The notes beneath the pieces were generated by a model that was given only the letters and a program-made list of their open reading frames with translations, had not been told where the DNA came from and searched no databases. A program made the translations under genes and the position numbers. A DNA stretch of 64,000 bases from assembly GCF_013366375.1 (NCBI RefSeq), contig NZ_JABWMJ010000007.1, positions 124,001 through 188,000 on the forward strand, given 5' to 3'. The first letter of the stretch is position 1; each line of letters opens with the position of its first letter. Source of the DNA: Rhizobacter koreensis (GTDB taxonomy: Bacteria; Pseudomonadota; Gammaproteobacteria; Burkholderiales; Burkholderiaceae_C). Shown here piece by piece: positions 63,217 through 64,000 of the stretch.

Positions 63217-63902
63217 ACCAGGATTTTTCGATTCTCACGCTCGTCACCCAGGCGAGCTTCGTCGTCCAGGTGGTGATGGCGGGCCTCATGCTCGCGTCGC
63301 TCGCGAGCTGGACGGTGATCTTCGGCAAGCTCGTCGGCCTGCGTCGGGTGCGCGCCGGCAACGAGGAGTTCGAGCGCGACTTCTGGGCCGGCAAGAACCT
63401 CAACGACCTTTACGACGATGCGATCCGCCAGCCCGAGCGCGCGCCGATGGGGCGCATCTTCGCGTCGGGCATGCGCGAGTTCTTCAAGCTGCGCGAGAAG
63501 CGCGTCACCGACGGCGGCGCCCTCCTCGACGGCGCTCGCCGCGCGATGCGCGCGAGCTTCCAGCGCGAGATGGACAGCGTCGAGTCGAACCTGTCGTTCC
63601 TCGCCTCGGTCGGCTCGGTGTCGCCGTACGTCGGCCTGTTCGGCACGGTGTGGGGAATCATGCATGCGTTCGTGGGCCTCTCGAACATGACGCAGGTGAC
63701 GCTCGCCACGGTCGCTCCCGGGATCGCCGAGGCACTGGTCGCCACGGCGATCGGCCTCTTCGCGGCGATTCCGGCGGTGATCGCCTACAACCGCTTCGCG
63801 CGCGACATCGACCGCATCGCGATCCAGCTCGAGACCTTCATCGAGGAGTTCTCGAACATCCTGCAGCGCAACGCCGGCAGCCTGCCGGACGCCACCCGAT
63901 AG
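63213..63902 (+). CDS. tolQ: TolQ, Tol-Pal proton channel subunit
   Basis: A 229-residue inner-membrane protein of the ExbB/TolQ family with three transmembrane segments: one near residues 18-38 and two in the conserved C-terminal half (VSPYVGLFGTVWGIMHAF and VAPGIAEALVATAIGLFAAIPAVIAYN). With TolR it uses the proton gradient to power constriction of the outer membrane at division. It overlaps ybgC and is followed by tolR after 10 nt. Confidence 0.96.
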   Translation: MNQDFSILTLVTQASFVVQVVMAGLMLASLASWTVIFGKLVGLRRVRAGNEEFERDFWAGKNLNDLYDDAIRQPERAPMGRIFASGMREFFKLREKRVTDGGALLDGARRAMRASFQREMDSVESNLSFLASVGSVSPYVGLFGTVWGIMHAFVGLSNMTQVTLATVAPGIAEALVATAIGLFAAIPAVIAYNRFARDIDRIAIQLETFIEEFSNILQRNAGSLPDATR

Positions 63903-63912
63903 CGGAGGGACC

Positions 63913-64000
63913 ATGCCGGCCGTCAGCCAGCGCACCGCCTCGCGCCGCCGCACGATCAACGAGATCAACATGGTCCCGTTCATCGACGTGATGCTGGTGC
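63913..64000 (+). CDS. tolR: TolR, start only (cut by window edge)
   Basis: Only 29 codons fit. They contain a basic N-terminus followed by INEINMVPFIDVMLV, the strongly conserved TolR/ExbD membrane-entry motif with the proton-carrying Asp. The ATG at 63913 has a GGAGGGA ribosome site. The order ybgC-tolQ-tolR matches the standard tol operon, whose remainder lies outside the window. Confidence 0.92.
   Translation, partial: MPAVSQRTASRRRTINEINMVPFIDVMLV

Overview
The window is very GC-rich and gene-dense, and reads like a chromosomal segment of a betaproteobacterium of the Burkholderiales type. Supporting this are the linkage glyA-nrdR-minor pilins-ribD-ribE-ribBX-ribH-nusB, an acetoacetyl-CoA reductase beside a phasin-like gene, TctA/TctB carboxylate transport genes and a LexA-controlled imuAB pair. 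This placement rests on gene content and recall, not on a search. There are no insertion sequences, prophage genes or CRISPR arrays. Nearly all coding space is occupied, and the large open frames antisense to real genes are by-products of base composition.

Layout. 1-10 kb: a truncated acyl-CoA ligase, a membrane-anchored pseudokinase, argG, a ZIP-family transporter, murB with a glycine-rich membrane protein, yajQ, a retropepsin-like protease and the malic enzyme maeB. 10-26 kb: a heteromeric acyl-CoA dehydrogenase pair, a P1-family peptidase, a Tat-exported lipoprotein hydrolase, then rsuA-like, ribF, ileS and lspA, followed by oxidoreductases and small membrane proteins. 26-36 kb: a putative antiporter, a gamma-glutamyltransferase-like enzyme, tctBA, and a four-gene minus-strand run (tatD-like, deoxyinosine glycosylase, SpeE-like protein, PilB/GspE-like ATPase). 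35.8-43 kb: a trypsin-like protease, MoxR, DUF58 and VWA island, a 387-base gap packed with hairpins, then imuB and imuA behind a near-perfect LexA box. 43-50 kb: acyl-CoA ligase, rarD, ahpC/ahpD, tRNA-Ala(CGC), phaB, a phasin-like gene and ubiD. 50-64 kb: a lytic transglycosylase, a ZTP-type riboswitch in front of glyA, nrdR, five minor-pilin genes, the riboflavin cluster, nusB, ybgC, tolQ and the start of tolR.

How it fits together. Riboflavin synthesis (ribD, ribE, ribBX, ribH) and its conversion to FMN/FAD (ribF) are both here. The only GTP cyclohydrolase II-like domain looks inactive, so a separate ribA is expected elsewhere. One-carbon metabolism (glyA) appears to be sensed through ZTP. 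Peroxide defence (ahpC, ahpD) is split by a strong terminator. SOS mutagenesis is represented by imuA/imuB without an adjacent dnaE2. The minor-pilin cluster lacks pilY1, and the PilB-like ATPase lies about 20 kb away in an unrelated operon.

The most unusual items are the pseudokinase that has lost every catalytic residue, the hairpin array at 39.9-40.2 kb, the enlarged PilX- and PilV-like proteins, and the short-chain dehydrogenase-like protein without its Tyr/Lys pair.
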